From Panorpa germanica (Eukaryota > Arthropoda > Insecta > Mecoptera > Panorpidae): a stretch of DNA of 64,000 nucleotides. Position 1 is the stretch's first letter, and every line of letters begins with the position of its first letter. Both the position numbers and the translations under genes were made by a program. Positions 11,588 through 23,489 of the stretch are shown here, piece by piece. The notes beneath the pieces are model-generated. The model did not search any database, had not been told where the DNA came from, and saw only the letters and a list, made by a program, of their open reading frames with translations. Where the stretch lies: contig OY783214.1 in NCBI GenBank assembly GCA_963678705.1, forward strand, positions 1,178,001 through 1,242,000, given 5' to 3'.

Positions 11588-12815
11588 CTAGTTTTTTATT
11601 TTTTATTTCTCCAATGGTTTCAGCAATCTGCCTAAGTAGGCAATAAGCTTCTTACATGATTAAGTAATTAAGACATGTAGGAGAAACATTTCAGTGAATG
11701 CTCTCTTGTTTTTATATATATTATACTAGTATATATTAAACACTATTCCCTGTCGGGGATCTAAAACTAAGTCTACTGGTTGATATCGCCTTAATCTGCG
11801 GGGTTCCCTGTTCTCGCTATTGATTAGCCAACGCATTGGGATGGTTAATTAGTCTATGATTATATTTTGTACTGGTTTGATATATTTCATCTTTGATGGA
11901 TGCTATTGGGATGTCTTTCTGGATGACTTCGTTAGGGACGTAGTATGGTGCATCTACAATAAGTCGTAGTACTTTATTTTGGAAACGCTGGATTATAAAT
12001 ATATTGGAGTTGCATGCAGTACCCTAAAGCTGAATTTCGTAAGTCCAGATGGGTTTCAGATTGGTTTTATATATAAGTACTTTGTTGTCCAGAGCAAGTT
12101 TTGACTTTCGACCAATTATCCAATACATTTTCCTGATTTTAAGACCAAGCTGCTTACGCTTTGTAAAAATGTGCTTTTGCCAGGTAAGCCTTCTGTCCAA
12201 ATGTATTCCGAGATATTTAGCGTCATTGAATTGTGAAATTACACAATAATTTTTTTTCACTGGCGTGCAAATTTTTCTACGCATGGTAAATGTTACATGC
12301 GTTGATTTAGTTTCGTTGAGTTTAATCGCCATTTATTGAGCCCTTCTTGAATCATATTAAGGTTAATCAATTAAGGTAGATTCCGTAGATTCTGCCGATA
12401 CTGGGTCCGTATGTGATGCTTATATAGCAGTATCGTCTGCAAGCGTAGCAGCGGTAGTTTTTGTTTTAAGTGGCAAGTCGGAAGTGTAGAGAAGTTATAG
12501 TGTGAGTGCTAAGACACATATCTGAGGAACTCCTGATTGTATGGGTTTCAATTCAGTACATTCGCTACCTATTTTAACCATGAAGTGCCTATTAATCATA
12601 TATGATCTCAATAGTTGATAATCTTGGTAAAGAAGTTTTTTTTTCAGTTTGTCGAAGTTCAAGTTCAAGTCTCTATTCTTATATCTTGCTGTATAGTACC
12701 GTGCTTGTTTCGGATGCCAAATTGATGCTGACATTTTATCCTCTTAACGTACATTTTCTCAAATAATTTTTATAGTGTCGGCAGTTAACTTATGGGCCTA
12801 AAGAAGGGAATCACT
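11588..12815 (-). mobile_element. Jockey-clade LINE, 5'-truncated, inserted in gypsy fossil 3
   Basis: Minus-strand frames give the C-terminal half of a Jockey-type reverse transcriptase. Near 12740-12815 there is RPISLLP-like and LFEKMYVKRIK sequence. At 12495-12734 there are a LLRSYMINRHFMVKIG segment and a GVPQ motif with the catalytic region decayed. At 12024-12332 comes NETKSTHVTFTMRRK, then KYLGIHLDRRLTWQKH. The 3' end faces left and finishes in a T-rich run on the plus strand (11589-11607), which is the poly(A) tail. The endonuclease, ORF1 and catalytic YADD are not seen, so this is a 5'-truncated insertion with further frame damage. It separates protease from reverse transcriptase of the surrounding element and is therefore younger than it. 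Confidence 0.8.
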
Positions 12816-15800
12816 TGTTGGATCAGAATTTATTCGACGGCAAAAATTTACGAAACAGGTCATTTTATCAGAAGCCCTCTTAGTAATAAGCAATAAGAGG
12901 AGATACGGCACCCGTTTCTAGTAAAATTAAATTAAAAATCAGGCTAGGCAATATGATCCGACACTTTCTATTTCTTGTAGCACCAATAGAGGAAGTATGT
13001 GTCTGCGTTACGACTTGATTTTTTTAAAAGACTGCACAATTTTACAAAGAGCTAAAATTATTCAAGTAGAAAGAGACCGGCTTAAGCTGTTACAGAGTGA
13101 CGGAATCTCTAAATAACCGAATGGTTACTGGAAAAGTCCAGAATTGTTTAAGTTTAGTTGTAAGTTTGAATATAAGAATGATATGTATTAGGAAATATGA
13201 TACTGTAGATTGTAAAGCCTAAAGACACACAATTAATATAATAAAAAAAAAATATCCGAATAAAAAAGGATAAACAAGTGACCCTTCCCGACTACCTACA
13301 AGACGTCTACAAGAAGTCGAATAAAAATCTAACTCTAGAAGAATCTAATGGCCTTAAAATGGTGCTGGCGAACCAAGACGAATTTTTATCAGGAGTAAAA
13401 GACGTGGGACACACGACATTGGTTTAACATCCAATAAAGGTGGAAAGCGCCAAGCCGATTAAGCATCCAGGACGAATACTGTGAGGACAAGATGAGGAAG
13501 TTGACGCCATGGTGCATCAAATGCTGCGAGATGGGATATTAGAGCGTTTAACAAGTTCTTGGGCATCGCCGATAGTGCTAGTGAAGAAAAAGGACGGAAC
13601 TTAACGATTCTACGTAGACTATCGTAGACTGAACGATGTCACAATAAAGGATGCATATCCGTTGCCTCGTATCGATATCCTTTTCAGCGTGTAAAAGGGG
13701 TCTCAATACTTCTCTACGCTTAATCATAAGAGTGGATATTGGCAAGTAGAAGTAAACCAGAAGATAGGGAGAAAACAGCGTTTCCGACTGGGAAAGGTAT
13801 ATGGCAGTTTCGAGTAATGCCTGTATGTAGTGCCCAGCAACATTTGAACGAATAATGGATGGTTTGTAATGGAGGTGTTGAAGAGACCTAGTGACATAGT
13901 GGTCTTGGTGAAGACGCAAGAAGTCTATTATACATTTTAAGATTTGTACTTTAACGATTGCGGGCAGCAAATCATAAATTAAATTCAAAGAAATGCATCT
14001 TATGAGCTGAACAAATAAAATATGTGGGATATGCGTCACTTAAAATGGATTATCTACGGACTTGGAAAAAGTAAAAGCCATTCAGACCTGGCCGATACTC
14101 ACTAACCTATCGGAAATGAGAAGTTTCCTTAAGTTATTTGCTTGATATAAAGAAATTATTCCAACTTTGCAAAGATTACAAAACTGCTGTATGAACTTAC
14201 GGAGAACCAACTAGAAAGACACGACCCATTGTGTGGACACCATAATGGTGTCCACACATAAAGACTCGTTCAACCAATTAAAAAGAAAGCTTACAAATTC
14301 TCCGATTCTTGCTGTTTTCCAACGTGTAAGCGAATTTATATTGAATACGGAAGCATCGCATACTGTAATGTGAGGGGTACTCTCACACATACAAGGCTAA
14401 AAACGCGCAATAGAATACTTTAGTAGGGTATTTCTAAAGGCTAAACTAAATTACTGTGTCGCTCGGATTTAACTTCTCGCAGTCGGTAAACTTCTGAAAC
14501 ATTTAGGACTCTATTTGTGGGGCCATCCATTTCAAATTCGTACCGTCCACGTTTCGGTAACCTGGTTAAACAAATTTCAAGAAGTCTGAGGGACAACGAG
14601 CGGTTTTGGTTACAACAGATAAGCGAGTACCAGTATAAAATTAAGTTCCAGCAAGGACGTCAATAAGCAAATGCCGATTTATTGTCTAGAAGACCGTGTG
14701 CAGCTACCGGATGTAACAACTGTGAACGGAAGGAGGCAAAACAGGAGGAATGCGAACCCGATTAGTTAATACTTATCCGACATACTCAAGCTATTTGCAA
14801 AACGGTCTATTACCTCCCAATTATGATGACGCAGAAATATGAGATTCCGACACACTTCCAAAAGCAGAAATCGAAATAAGCATGAAATACTCGTATATAT
14901 TAGGGATGACCTATTCTTAGCTTCCTTAGTATACTCATTAGCTTATTGTGTCGCCGAAAACCTGCATATAAGTAAAAATATTGCAGTAACGTTTAAAGAG
15001 AAAATCAGAGATCTGAAAAAGCTTTGTGAACACAAAAAAAGGTGAGAGAAGTTGCAGTTCTAAAAAGGGATGGAAGATGTATTTATTATCAGATTACAAA
15101 ATGTAAGAGTTCCGGAAAGCCAACCTACCATGATCTATGGCGATTATTAGTATTAAGTAGTATGGCGAAGTATTAGTATTAGTATTAATTAACATCCTGC
15201 AGCGATAAGTCAAGAAGTTAGCTATTCCATAGATAGGTTGCGGACACGATTTGACATAGGTACATATAGAGCGTCTGGTAAAATACGTGTTCTATGACTT
15301 GGAGCTCAACGTTAAGGTCTATATCCCAAAACCAGTAACTAGGTCGAAGGCTAAAACCAGAGAAACTCAAGTAACAATAAATAACGATCCAGTCAGCCTA
15401 TAGGCCTCGCATAAAAGAATATTGGTCTATGTGTATATATCGATTGTGGTATTTCAAAGACGACAGTCCACCCATTCGACAACTGATAGTACTTAATAAA
15501 CTAGTCCCGGATATACTGAAGCAGGTACACAATAGTTTCTCAAGTAGACATTTCGGAGTGTAAAAAACACTAGAGAAGATAAGGCAAAGATAGCACTGGC
15601 CCCGGTACGGAATTTCAGTGAAACGATGGTCTCAAAATTGTTATACCTGTACGGCAGTAAAGTATCCCGACAGAGAAATCGAGGACCTATGTATACCTAC
15701 ACTGCAGGAGCACCTTTCGAAAGACTTAGCGTGGACATTTTGGGAACACTATCAAGGAACCAAACCGGCAATAAGTACGTGTTATTCGTAGTAAATTACT

Positions 15801-16407
15801 TCACTAAGTGGCCTAAAATACTTCCTATCTTGAATTAAAAAGCGGTTACAATTGCAAGATTTTTTGTGCTAGAAGTAGTATTCCGTTATGGGGTTTCCCT
15901 AGAGCTACATTCGGTTAAAAGAAGAAATGTTGACGCTATCGTATTCCAGTAGATATCGAAGCTTCTGGGAATGCATCAAACTAGGACTACACCATTAAAT
16001 CCACATTCGAACGGCATGATTAAGAGACTAAATAGAACAATACCTATCGAAATTCATCATTGCGAATCAGGTGAATTGGGACGAGATGACACTTCTTTTT
16101 CTATTGACTTATCGATCAGCATGGCACAAAGCAACACGGCAGACTTTAGCCGCTATGATAATGGAACGTGTACTCAGGTTACCCTTTGATATAATGTATG
16201 GGCCTTTTCTTGTAAGAAAAAAAAAAGATAGGATATAGCACTAAGCTTCAAGCCAAATGGGAAGGACCGTATTTGATATAGGCTGTCATTTTGGACTTCA
16301 AGGTACAGAGGTCAGCCCGAGTAATGCGAATGAGTGATGGGAGGGTGATTATGAGCTCTCGGCAGAAATGCGTTAAAGAGGGTGAAAATTTTACAAATTT
16401 GCAGGCG

Positions 16408-17065
16408 TGTTAACATACAAAAATTATAGTTAGCAAAAATTGATACTCTTTTACAAATACCTCGGCAATGCGATAAACAAGGTTGTTTACTTGACGCGTC
16501 ATTTTGTTATTATGCGTAGTGCTTGTATTTAAAAATATAAACAATGCGTAAAAAACAAATGCATATTGCACATATACCTCATTCACTCGTTGTTTCTAGA
16601 AATAAATATACTACAAACTTCAAAGCGCCAGTTCATATAATTATTTTGTAAAGTCAAAGATTTCGAGAGAAGGAGTATTATTCTACGCAACCCGATGGCA
16701 TAAAAGGAGCCAGTGTCAGTCCGCGACAGTAAGTCAGTTACAAGGAATCAATCAGAGTAAAACGAACGAGTGAACAGCAGTTTGAATTAGCTGTAAATTG
16801 TTTTGTGCTATTAAATAAAGTCTGTAAATAGTGTAAATTCGTCTTCTTGTGACAATTCTTCATTTTATAAGTTACAACGCGACAAAATAGTGAAGATAAA
16901 TACTCCGCTTGGTAATTAAAAAGAACCCATGTCGCAGGCGTAATACGGGACATATATAGAAAGTTCCAAAATTATCCTTTGTTCCTTATTCCTCGCTCTC
17001 ACCTACAGCTTTATATCTTTGACGTCTAAGAAGGTTCTAGAGCCCAGATCACTTCCTTCAGCCCC
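16408..17065 (+). repeat. 3' LTR of gypsy fossil 3
   Basis: Begins TGTTAACATAC just after the end of the pol region. It has a TATA-like box (gcataaaagga near 16698) followed by an initiator-like cagtgtcagt, and a polyadenylation-type ttaaataaagt near 16813. The right limit is inferred because sequence from about 16872 to 17060 recurs, inverted, at 34958-35182. Confidence 0.6.
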
Positions 17066-18248
17066 CTTTCACACTCTTACAAGTTTGTATCTTTTGTTGT
17101 TAGAAGCTGAAGAGGATAGTTGCTACGCACACATGCCGCTTAATTGTAACAATATGTATTACTCGGACATTCAGCCATTTAATCTTCAAAATTGTTCTCA
17201 GTGCAACTAAATTAATGAAACAAACTTATTTCGTCTCTGTTTTCAATTACGCTCTTAAAAAAAATTTGGTAAATATTATTTGCAGTCCATGAGTTTTAAC
17301 ATTTTTTAAAATGTCACTGTGTAACAATTATTTTCAGAACCTATGGTCCTTCAAACCTTTCTGCAAAAAAATGGTAACTTATTACTTTGTTTATTTATAA
17401 CTTACAGTTTATTTCTTTTTGGATGGTTTCTTTCTCATAATCAATTTCCGGATCCACGTTGAGATTAGATGCCAAATCAATATCTTTTTCAAACAGCATA
17501 ATGTGCAACCTATTTAGAATATTTAATTCTTTGCATGCAATCAACGTCTAAAATTTTAAGAACACTGTTAGTAGCAGAACATACAATTTCAAAACCGTTT
17601 TAGGCCTTAACCGTTTTAATAATGCATTAATATTATCCCGCTAATCACAGTTACTTGCATTTGGGGTTCATCTAATATAGAGACCTTACGAATTACAAGA
17701 AACTTATTTTACGGAAAATTACTTGGATTATATGAACTTTACATACTTTACTCATTTTAAATCTGAACAAAATAGCTATACGTTAATCTAATGTATTTAG
17801 ACGTAGATTCTTCTTTCTTTAGAGTTAGATATGTGACACACATATACTACCTGGACTGACGGATTTATTTTTACTAAATTATTCCAGTTTCTTTTATATT
17901 TTATTCAGACTTTACAAAATTTTATATTTTCTCTTTTCAAGAAAGATATATAATATAATAGTTTACAAAAGATTCTGACTTTATTTCATTTGTCTCTGTT
18001 CGTATTACTTCGGGTCTGGTCACTTATTTCTGACGACATAATTTAGTTAATTGTAATAAGTTGGGTTAATAGTAATAACAATTGTAAAATAACGTTATTA
18101 TTTGTTATATTAGGTAGACCGTTATTAGGATTATGAAATCTTAAGAAGACCTTGAATTGAATTAAAAAGTATTAATAGAAAAAGCTTTTTTTAATAAACA
18201 TTATTCGATTTCGCTTATGTGTGTTAGTAAATATTACATGTTTTATGT
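17066..18248. other. Intron or downstream sequence of the ABCA gene, no clear gene
   Basis: AT-rich and mostly featureless. The exception is the candidate minus-strand exon at 17407-17549, listed separately. Short minus-strand open segments at 17560-17720 (for example SILDEPQMQVTVIS) are noted but not assigned. Confidence 0.4.
17407..17549 (-). CDS. Candidate further exon (weak), possibly ABCA linker
   Basis: On the minus strand an acceptor-like run (cttaaaattttag) is followed by an open frame of about 47 codons. It includes LHIMLFEKDIDLASNLN and then VDPEIDYEKETIQKEIN, and ends at a donor-like T|GTAAGTTAT. The acidic stretch would suit the linker between the last membrane helix and the ATPase domain of an ABCA protein. 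Joining it to the 18388 exon would need a donor inside that exon (ACG|GTATTC), which is a poor match. It could equally be a decayed coding fragment of something else. I did not find the ATPase motifs (Walker A, signature, Walker B) that should follow. Confidence 0.3.
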
Positions 18249-18388
18249 TTAGCGGGATTTGCTTAAATTATGATAGAATACCGTAAAGACGATTATATGT
18301 CCAATGAGAGCTGCTAACATATGAAGACTATTTGGAAACCGTAGAATCAAGTAGAAGGCACTGCAGCCTCCAGTAAGACATCCAGATT
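18249..18388 (-). CDS. ABCA transporter, exon 5 of the set (membrane helix)
   Basis: Acceptor tatttcAG precedes 18388. The exon begins with two bases (AA) that complete the codon opened by the last G of the 21672 exon, giving ...EYDCCESGCLTGGCSAF. The frame runs 45 further codons to a TAA at 18249-18251 and contains a hydrophobic helix (HMLAALIGHIIVFTVFY). In ABCA proteins a Cys-rich luminal loop followed by the last helix of a membrane half looks like this. An ATPase domain should follow, so the stop is odd: either a donor within the exon is used (near 18275), or this copy or isoform ends here. Confidence 0.6.
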
Positions 18389-18815
18389 CTGAAATATAAA
18401 AAAATTAATATTATTAAATAAATTTTCAGAAAATTGACAAATGAATAAAATAAAATAATGAGATCTTTCCTAAAATGAAAAAAAGTGTTGTCATATCAGT
18501 TGTCTTTGACTTCTTAATTTAATTGTAAGCTGATTTCGTTTCGACTGAATCCATAATCCAAAAAGTAGATGTCAGTAATTATTCAGATGTATTGATTATT
18601 CAAATATCTGGTTTAAACGACCTTCTATACTTTTTCGACAACAGCTTTTTTTTATTATTTTCCGACCAGCAACTGTTATTACTATAATGCATAACAAACG
18701 ATACTAAGGACCATCTATTCACATCCTTATAATTTACTCTTACGTTTTAGGTTTGTTTTTACACTGCTTTTATAATTGTCACTGTTTTTCGAAAGCTTTG
18801 TTCTTCCAGTAAATG
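18389..18815. other. Intron sequence, nothing recognised
   Basis: Left part of the 3.3-kb intron between the 21672 and 18388 exons. No repeat or coding signal identified. Confidence 0.5.
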
Positions 18816-18819
18816 GTTA

Positions 18820-19560
18820 ATCCTTTTAACCAATTCGAAACCGTAATTTCGTAGCGCCGCTTAATTTAAATTTAATCTGTAAATTAGGAAATCAGCTAAT
18901 AAAATACTAAAGTTAATAATAAACAAAACAAGCAATAAAATACAACTATTGATTAGCCATATGGACAAATAAACCTTATTTATCGGTCCGATCTAAGAGA
19001 GTTTTGCTAACTAACTAACAAAATACACATATCTTAAACAATAAGAAAATATACTTATAATAAAAAAGGAATCTTAAAATTACATTTAAAAAAGAGTTAC
19101 AAAAAAATTGAAAATTTATTCGGCATCTCCCAGAGAAGGCCGATATGTTAAAAATGTATAGCTTTACTTTCTGTTGCAATTATAGTTTTAAAGTGATGTT
19201 ATAGAGTTTTGATATAAGAATTTTCTCTTCCCCATTGGGTTCTTGCGTTTTAATACTCTTTTGCAATCCTCCTTTTTCACATTTCTGTATTTTCATTGGC
19301 TGATTTCTTTCGTTATATTTATTTTATTACAAACAGATCTTGACCCTCGACTTCCAAAAGTCAAATATTTAATTAGTCTAATATCACTTTTATATATCCT
19401 TAATGATATTTATTTTATTATACGAGTATACTAGTTTCTTTAAACTATAAAATTTCTTCTGACTTTACCCTTAGTCCACTTATCTTTGATCTCAACGACT
19501 GTGGATGGTTAAAAATCAGTGTATCTTGCTAATAGGCCATTCCCGTAGGATGGTTACATT
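18820..19560 (+). repeat. Dispersed repeat of unknown type, copy 2
   Basis: Same order of landmarks as at 3987-4765: tagcgccgcttaatttaaat, taaattaggaaatcagctaa, gattagccatatgg, tcggtccgatctaagagagt, cagagaaggccga, ccccattgggttcttgcgtt, ctcaacgactgtggatggtt, taggccatt. Both copies lie in the same orientation about 14.8 kb apart and differ by scattered substitutions and small indels. No coding capacity. Confidence 0.65.
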
Positions 19561-19599
19561 AGAAATCGACCGTATTATTTAAATAATTATTTTCGACCG

Positions 19600-20150
19600 G
19601 TTATTAAAACAACTCAAGCCAGGAGCGCGGTGTCTGCAAATAGGGATGGTTTCAGAGCCAGACTTCCTTCGATTTCTACATACATTGCTGATATAGTTAT
19701 TTAACCTATACAGTTTTTTACAAATATATTAGTGGCTTGAACTTTTTTAGTGCAATTGGATATCGCCTCGTGATATTTGATGTCTCTTAATAATATTGTG
19801 GACCTTCCATGTGCTATATTTCATCAGGACGTGATAAAATATATACATTGGTAAACAAAAATAGCTTTTTTTTTGTTACGTGTGTTTCCAAAATTGATAA
19901 TATTTTCACTTGGTGTGTGTCCATAAATTTTTTTACCACCTCAATGGTATATTGTGACAGGCCTTTAAAATTTTGAATCATTTTGGCTATGAGTAGTAGC
20001 AGGTTTGTCATATCTGTCATGTATTGCATTATTTGTTTAAGCATTTTTATTAATTCACGCTTGTCGTTTGATTCAATTTTAGTTTGAATAGTATTTATAT
20101 CTGGGGATAGTTCTTGTGGCTGTTCCGAATATTTAAATGGACGCATCTAA
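19600..20150 (-). mobile_element. Jockey-clade LINE fragment (ORF1 end, ORF2 endonuclease start)
   Basis: The minus-strand frame 19814-20146 carries two things in succession. First is the hydrophobic/Met-rich tail typical of Jockey ORF1 (LKQIMQYMTDMTNLLLLIAK). Then comes the opening of an ORF2 endonuclease (LSQYTIEVVKKFMDTHQVKI, ILETHVTKKK). Normally these are two separate frames, so the fusion reflects decay. Further left, weak endonuclease-like sequence continues to about 19610. It lies in the intron between the 21672 and 18388 exons. A plus-strand relative is at 63285-64000. Confidence 0.65.
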
Positions 20151-20599
20151 TCGTCTCTAATAGTGCTATCTGTTAGCAATTGTCATAGTTTGCATTTTCC
20201 GAAATGATGGAAATTTAATTTTTTGTAATTCTCTGAAAACCTTATATCCGTAAAAATATGCGGGATGATTACCTTGACATAAGATATCGATATCGATATA
20301 AAATAGATCTTTCTTCCATAGTCAGTTGAGCTGTGAGAACTGCATTTTGAACTTAGTGCGTGGTGGTTCAAATTTCATCAAAGCTATGAATTAGATTTCG
20401 TTGATTAACTTTAGTTAGTAGTGGTCGATTTTCTAATTCTTGACCTAGTTTCAATATCAAAGTTACAATTTATCATTAGGTTTGCAATTTTTTGTAATGT
20501 TAAAAGTTGATACTTAATAGGCGATTATTCATTTCTATCCTATATAATCGATTATTTTAGACAAAAAGTCGACTTTCGACTAAAGTCAATCACTACTCC
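20151..20599. other. Intron sequence, nothing recognised
   Basis: No coding or repeat signal seen beyond short (atcgat)-type runs near 20285. Confidence 0.45.
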
Positions 20600-21230
20600 A
20601 AAGTCTTTACTTCTCGCTTGCACATCCTCTATAATCTATTTGTTACGAATACCTGCTACCTTTCTCTTCGTTACTCATTCTGTAACTGGGGATTCTTTTT
20701 ACATTCCTTGTCTCCTTTTGTCCTCTTTTTGTTGAAATCATGCTCTTTCATATCTTCGTGTATCTCTTATTGCAATTCCTTTTGTAAAATGTATCCCTCT
20801 TAACTTCTTCTCTACACTTTTTCTTTTTGCTATCATTCCCTTTACTATTTGTATTCTTTCTGGTTTTTTTTTCTTTTTTCGCATTCTTTTCAACCATTTT
20901 GCGCTTTTTTCGCATTGTCCTCAAGATTAAACTACGTTGTCCTTATATATAACTGCTCTTCTTTTGCTTAAATTATTATCTATTTTAATTTTTCCATGCC
21001 ATATACCCTGTCTTGCATCTATTTAATCACATAATTTATTTCACATACCTCTTCAGAGAAGCCGATTGAACAACAAAACTATTCTTCTTATATCCCCTCT
21101 TTCAGTTTTTTTGACCATTTTTTTTAATATATAACCTAGGTACTTTAACCTCACATTTTCCTCAATCTCCTCTTCTTAAAACTTCCGTGTTCTTTTTTTA
21201 ATAGATTATAATAAATTATTATATTGTTCT
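20600..21230 (-). mobile_element. Probable decayed LINE fragment (pyrimidine-rich on plus strand)
   Basis: The plus strand is strikingly C/T-rich, like the other minus-strand LINE remnants at 27890-29220 and 32340-33240. Read on the minus strand it is A/G-rich, with short segments such as VRLKYLGYILKKM that resemble the KYLGY block after the reverse transcriptase core. No continuous frame remains. Confidence is limited because A/G-rich sequence gives such lysine-rich matches easily. Confidence 0.35.
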
Positions 21231-21236
21231 TAATTT

Positions 21237-21269
21237 ATAGATTAAAATAAAGATTTATTTTAATCTATT
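21237..21269. repeat. Perfect short palindrome
   Basis: TAGATTAAAATAAA, a 3-base spacer (GAT), then the exact inverse TTTATTTTAATCTA. It could form a 14-bp hairpin. It lies in an intron; no function can be assigned. Confidence 0.6.
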
Positions 21270-21671
21270 ATTTTATTTTTATTATAGTAAATAAAGTTGT
21301 ATTTACCTTTCTGAAATCAACTTAACCTGCCGGTATTGAACCCATTTTATTCATATAATTAAGCATAATTTTAGGTAAATAAAGAGTTACATCGTTTCAA
21401 CTTTGGGCCTGCATTGACAATTCAGTAACTAATTTTATCTCACTCTCATAGCAGCAGTGTAATTCGTATCGGTGGTTTCAACCCGTATTCCGGGATTCAA
21501 AATTTGGATCTACTCGTATATGACATACAGTGGCCACACCATAAGAAAATTTTGACCTAATTTGATAAACAAATACCGCGTAATTTAAAAAAATACCGTG
21601 TGTTACGAGTACTTAGTCAAACATCTAGTTTCCTTAAACAATTGCGAAATAAAATTTCTTCTGCAACTTAC

Positions 21672-21920
21672 CACAGCAATCATACTCCATTGTCGTATTA
21701 AACACAGCATACTTGCAGTCCACGACGGGTCTCATTGTTTCACAATCACCAAACAGAGCTTGTTGTTGTTGCAGTTGTAACATGCTCAAACAAAGAATAT
21801 ATATGGGAGACATGTGCCAAAGTAAATGATAATAATAAAAACTAGTTGTAGTCAAGTCTTCTGTTTCATACTTGTGCTCAGTAATGTAGTCATTCCAGAA
21901 ATACACCACTGCACAATCAC
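21672..21920 (-). CDS. ABCA transporter, exon 4 of the set (luminal loop)
   Basis: Acceptor ttatttatAG precedes 21920 and donor G|GTAAGT follows 21672. The 249-bp exon starts with two codon-completing bases, has 82 full codons and leaves one base, so both junctions fit its neighbours. The protein runs from a short hydrophilic segment (FWNDYITEHKYETEDL) into a hydrophobic patch (LLWHMSPIYILCLSMLQL). It then enters a Cys-containing loop (ALFGDCETMRPVVDCKYAVF, EYDCC). In ABCA proteins a 'fP.y.lg.g' patch and a Cys-rich luminal loop precede the last helix of each membrane half, which matches this order. Family assignment is by pattern recognition of the joined exons, not by search. Confidence 0.7.
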
Positions 21921-23489
21921 CTATAAATAAAATTTGGCTGTTATGTTAAAATGTTTTAAATTAAAAATATATTATTCAAAGGTAAAGTATTATAAACAGT
22001 TAAAGTAAACGTCTTATCTATCCCGTTTCTAAGCGTTAATTGGAAAGCTTTACTGGAGAAAATGTTACAACTAAAGTATTAATATTGTAAATTTAGGAGT
22101 GGTTAGAGAGGGAAGTAAGGATATGTACTAGATCTTAAGCAATTGCTGGTTGGTACGTCTAATATGGCCTAATTTTATAAACAAATAATTAAAATCAGTT
22201 CCGGTTTACAGGTAAATACAGGTAAACAACTATTTTTCTATCTAAGCATATTTCTAAATGTTACCTTAGGTAGTAAATTAAACAATAATTTTGACTTAAA
22301 TATTGAAATAAATTAAAGAAGAGTGTCGACATTTTTTTATAAATTAAATAAGTATATTTCAAAATTCCAATGTGTAAGAAGCTAACATATCGCAGAGTGA
22401 CGGTTGGTAATTATCTTTTATTTAAATTTTATAAATAAATTAATAAAATTCCATTTATAAATTAAAATATTTTGCTTGAATATTTAGTTGTAATATTTGA
22501 TTGCTTTATGGGTTTAAGCAGTAAGATTTTAAAAAAGAAACGATATTTTGCATTTTCTTGAAGTATGGTGCTTCGAAAATATTCTCTTAATATATATAAT
22601 CAATTCGTTGAATAATTTGAGAGATGTGTCCTACAATTACTAGAGTGGTATTAGAGGTACCCTTATGGCACGAGCGGAAAAATTTATTTTCGGGATTAAT
22701 AATTTAATATAAATTGGATGATGAAATTTTTACAGCTTTAACTTATTTTTATTTAAAGGTATTCATTTATGTTGGAAATTTTGATACTTTTTTAGCATGC
22801 TTTTGCTTTTTACTTGCTTATGCTTTATTATTCGCAAATATAAGTAAACTGTCAAACACCGCATTTTGTAAATTTAAAAAAAAAAATTGGTTTAAATACT
22901 TCGCTTTATTATTAAACTAATGATTTTTATTTGCTTTATTGAAGTTATGAATTATTTTCGGAATTAAAAATTTAATTCGTTTCAGTTGTCAATTCGTCAA
23001 TTATGGCTCTTCTTTTTTCAATTATTGGCTCAATTATGGTTTTCTATCTTTTTAAAATACCCGTTTACAAGGAGCAGAATTATAATCTTAATGCATTTTC
23101 TTAGTTTTCTTGGTTAATTCTCCTCCTCCATCAAAACGCACTCGCCATCCAGATCCGTAGCGATCTGCATCCGAATGCACACGGTACGAATCTAATTATT
23201 CTACTGGATGTCACTATTTGAGAACTATTTTGCTATTACTTATAAAATTTCATCGTTTAACAAAATTACATTTCAGAAAATGTTGTATTATTTTGGTTAT
23301 TAATATTTCATTGTAAATTTAAATTTCAGCTATGTGTCTAGAACTGATGTCAAATTATACATTTTAGATGCAGCGATTCATTTTCTTCGGATCCAAAAAT
23401 ACATATAAATTATGGCTCTTTTTCTATTTATTCGATACTTCTTATTCTTGGGTACTAGTGCCCGCTGCTATTGCAATTTTAGTGTTTTT
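21921..23489. other. Intron sequence, no gene recognised
   Basis: AT-rich. The plus-strand frame at 22714-22920 is low-complexity and has no family resemblance. A GC-richer island near 23120-23215 has a short minus-strand frame (HSDADRYGSGWRVRFDGGG) that I cannot place. Confidence 0.45.

Larger units (their letters stand above)
10690..17065 (+). mobile_element. Ty3/gypsy fossil 3, split by a LINE, with 3' LTR
   Basis: Gag-like sequence starts near 10755 (ISWQEYEVQFTVIAEF). A protease motif (FLIDTGAT) is at 11560-11582. A minus-strand Jockey LINE then interrupts it, and protease-like sequence resumes after about 12820. Reverse transcriptase is at 13280-14400 (LPDYLQDVYKKSNKN, SSWASPIVLVKKKDGT), RNase H follows, and integrase is at about 15500-16200 (APFERLSVDILGTLS, YVLFVVNYFTKWP). 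A 3' LTR begins near 16408. No 5' LTR was recognised next to fossil 2. The element is broken, with many breaks, and looks old. Confidence 0.8.

Noticed and set aside
22714-22920. 68-codon Phe/Leu-rich frame
   Set aside because: AT-rich intron sequence with low complexity; no support from splice sites or conservation.
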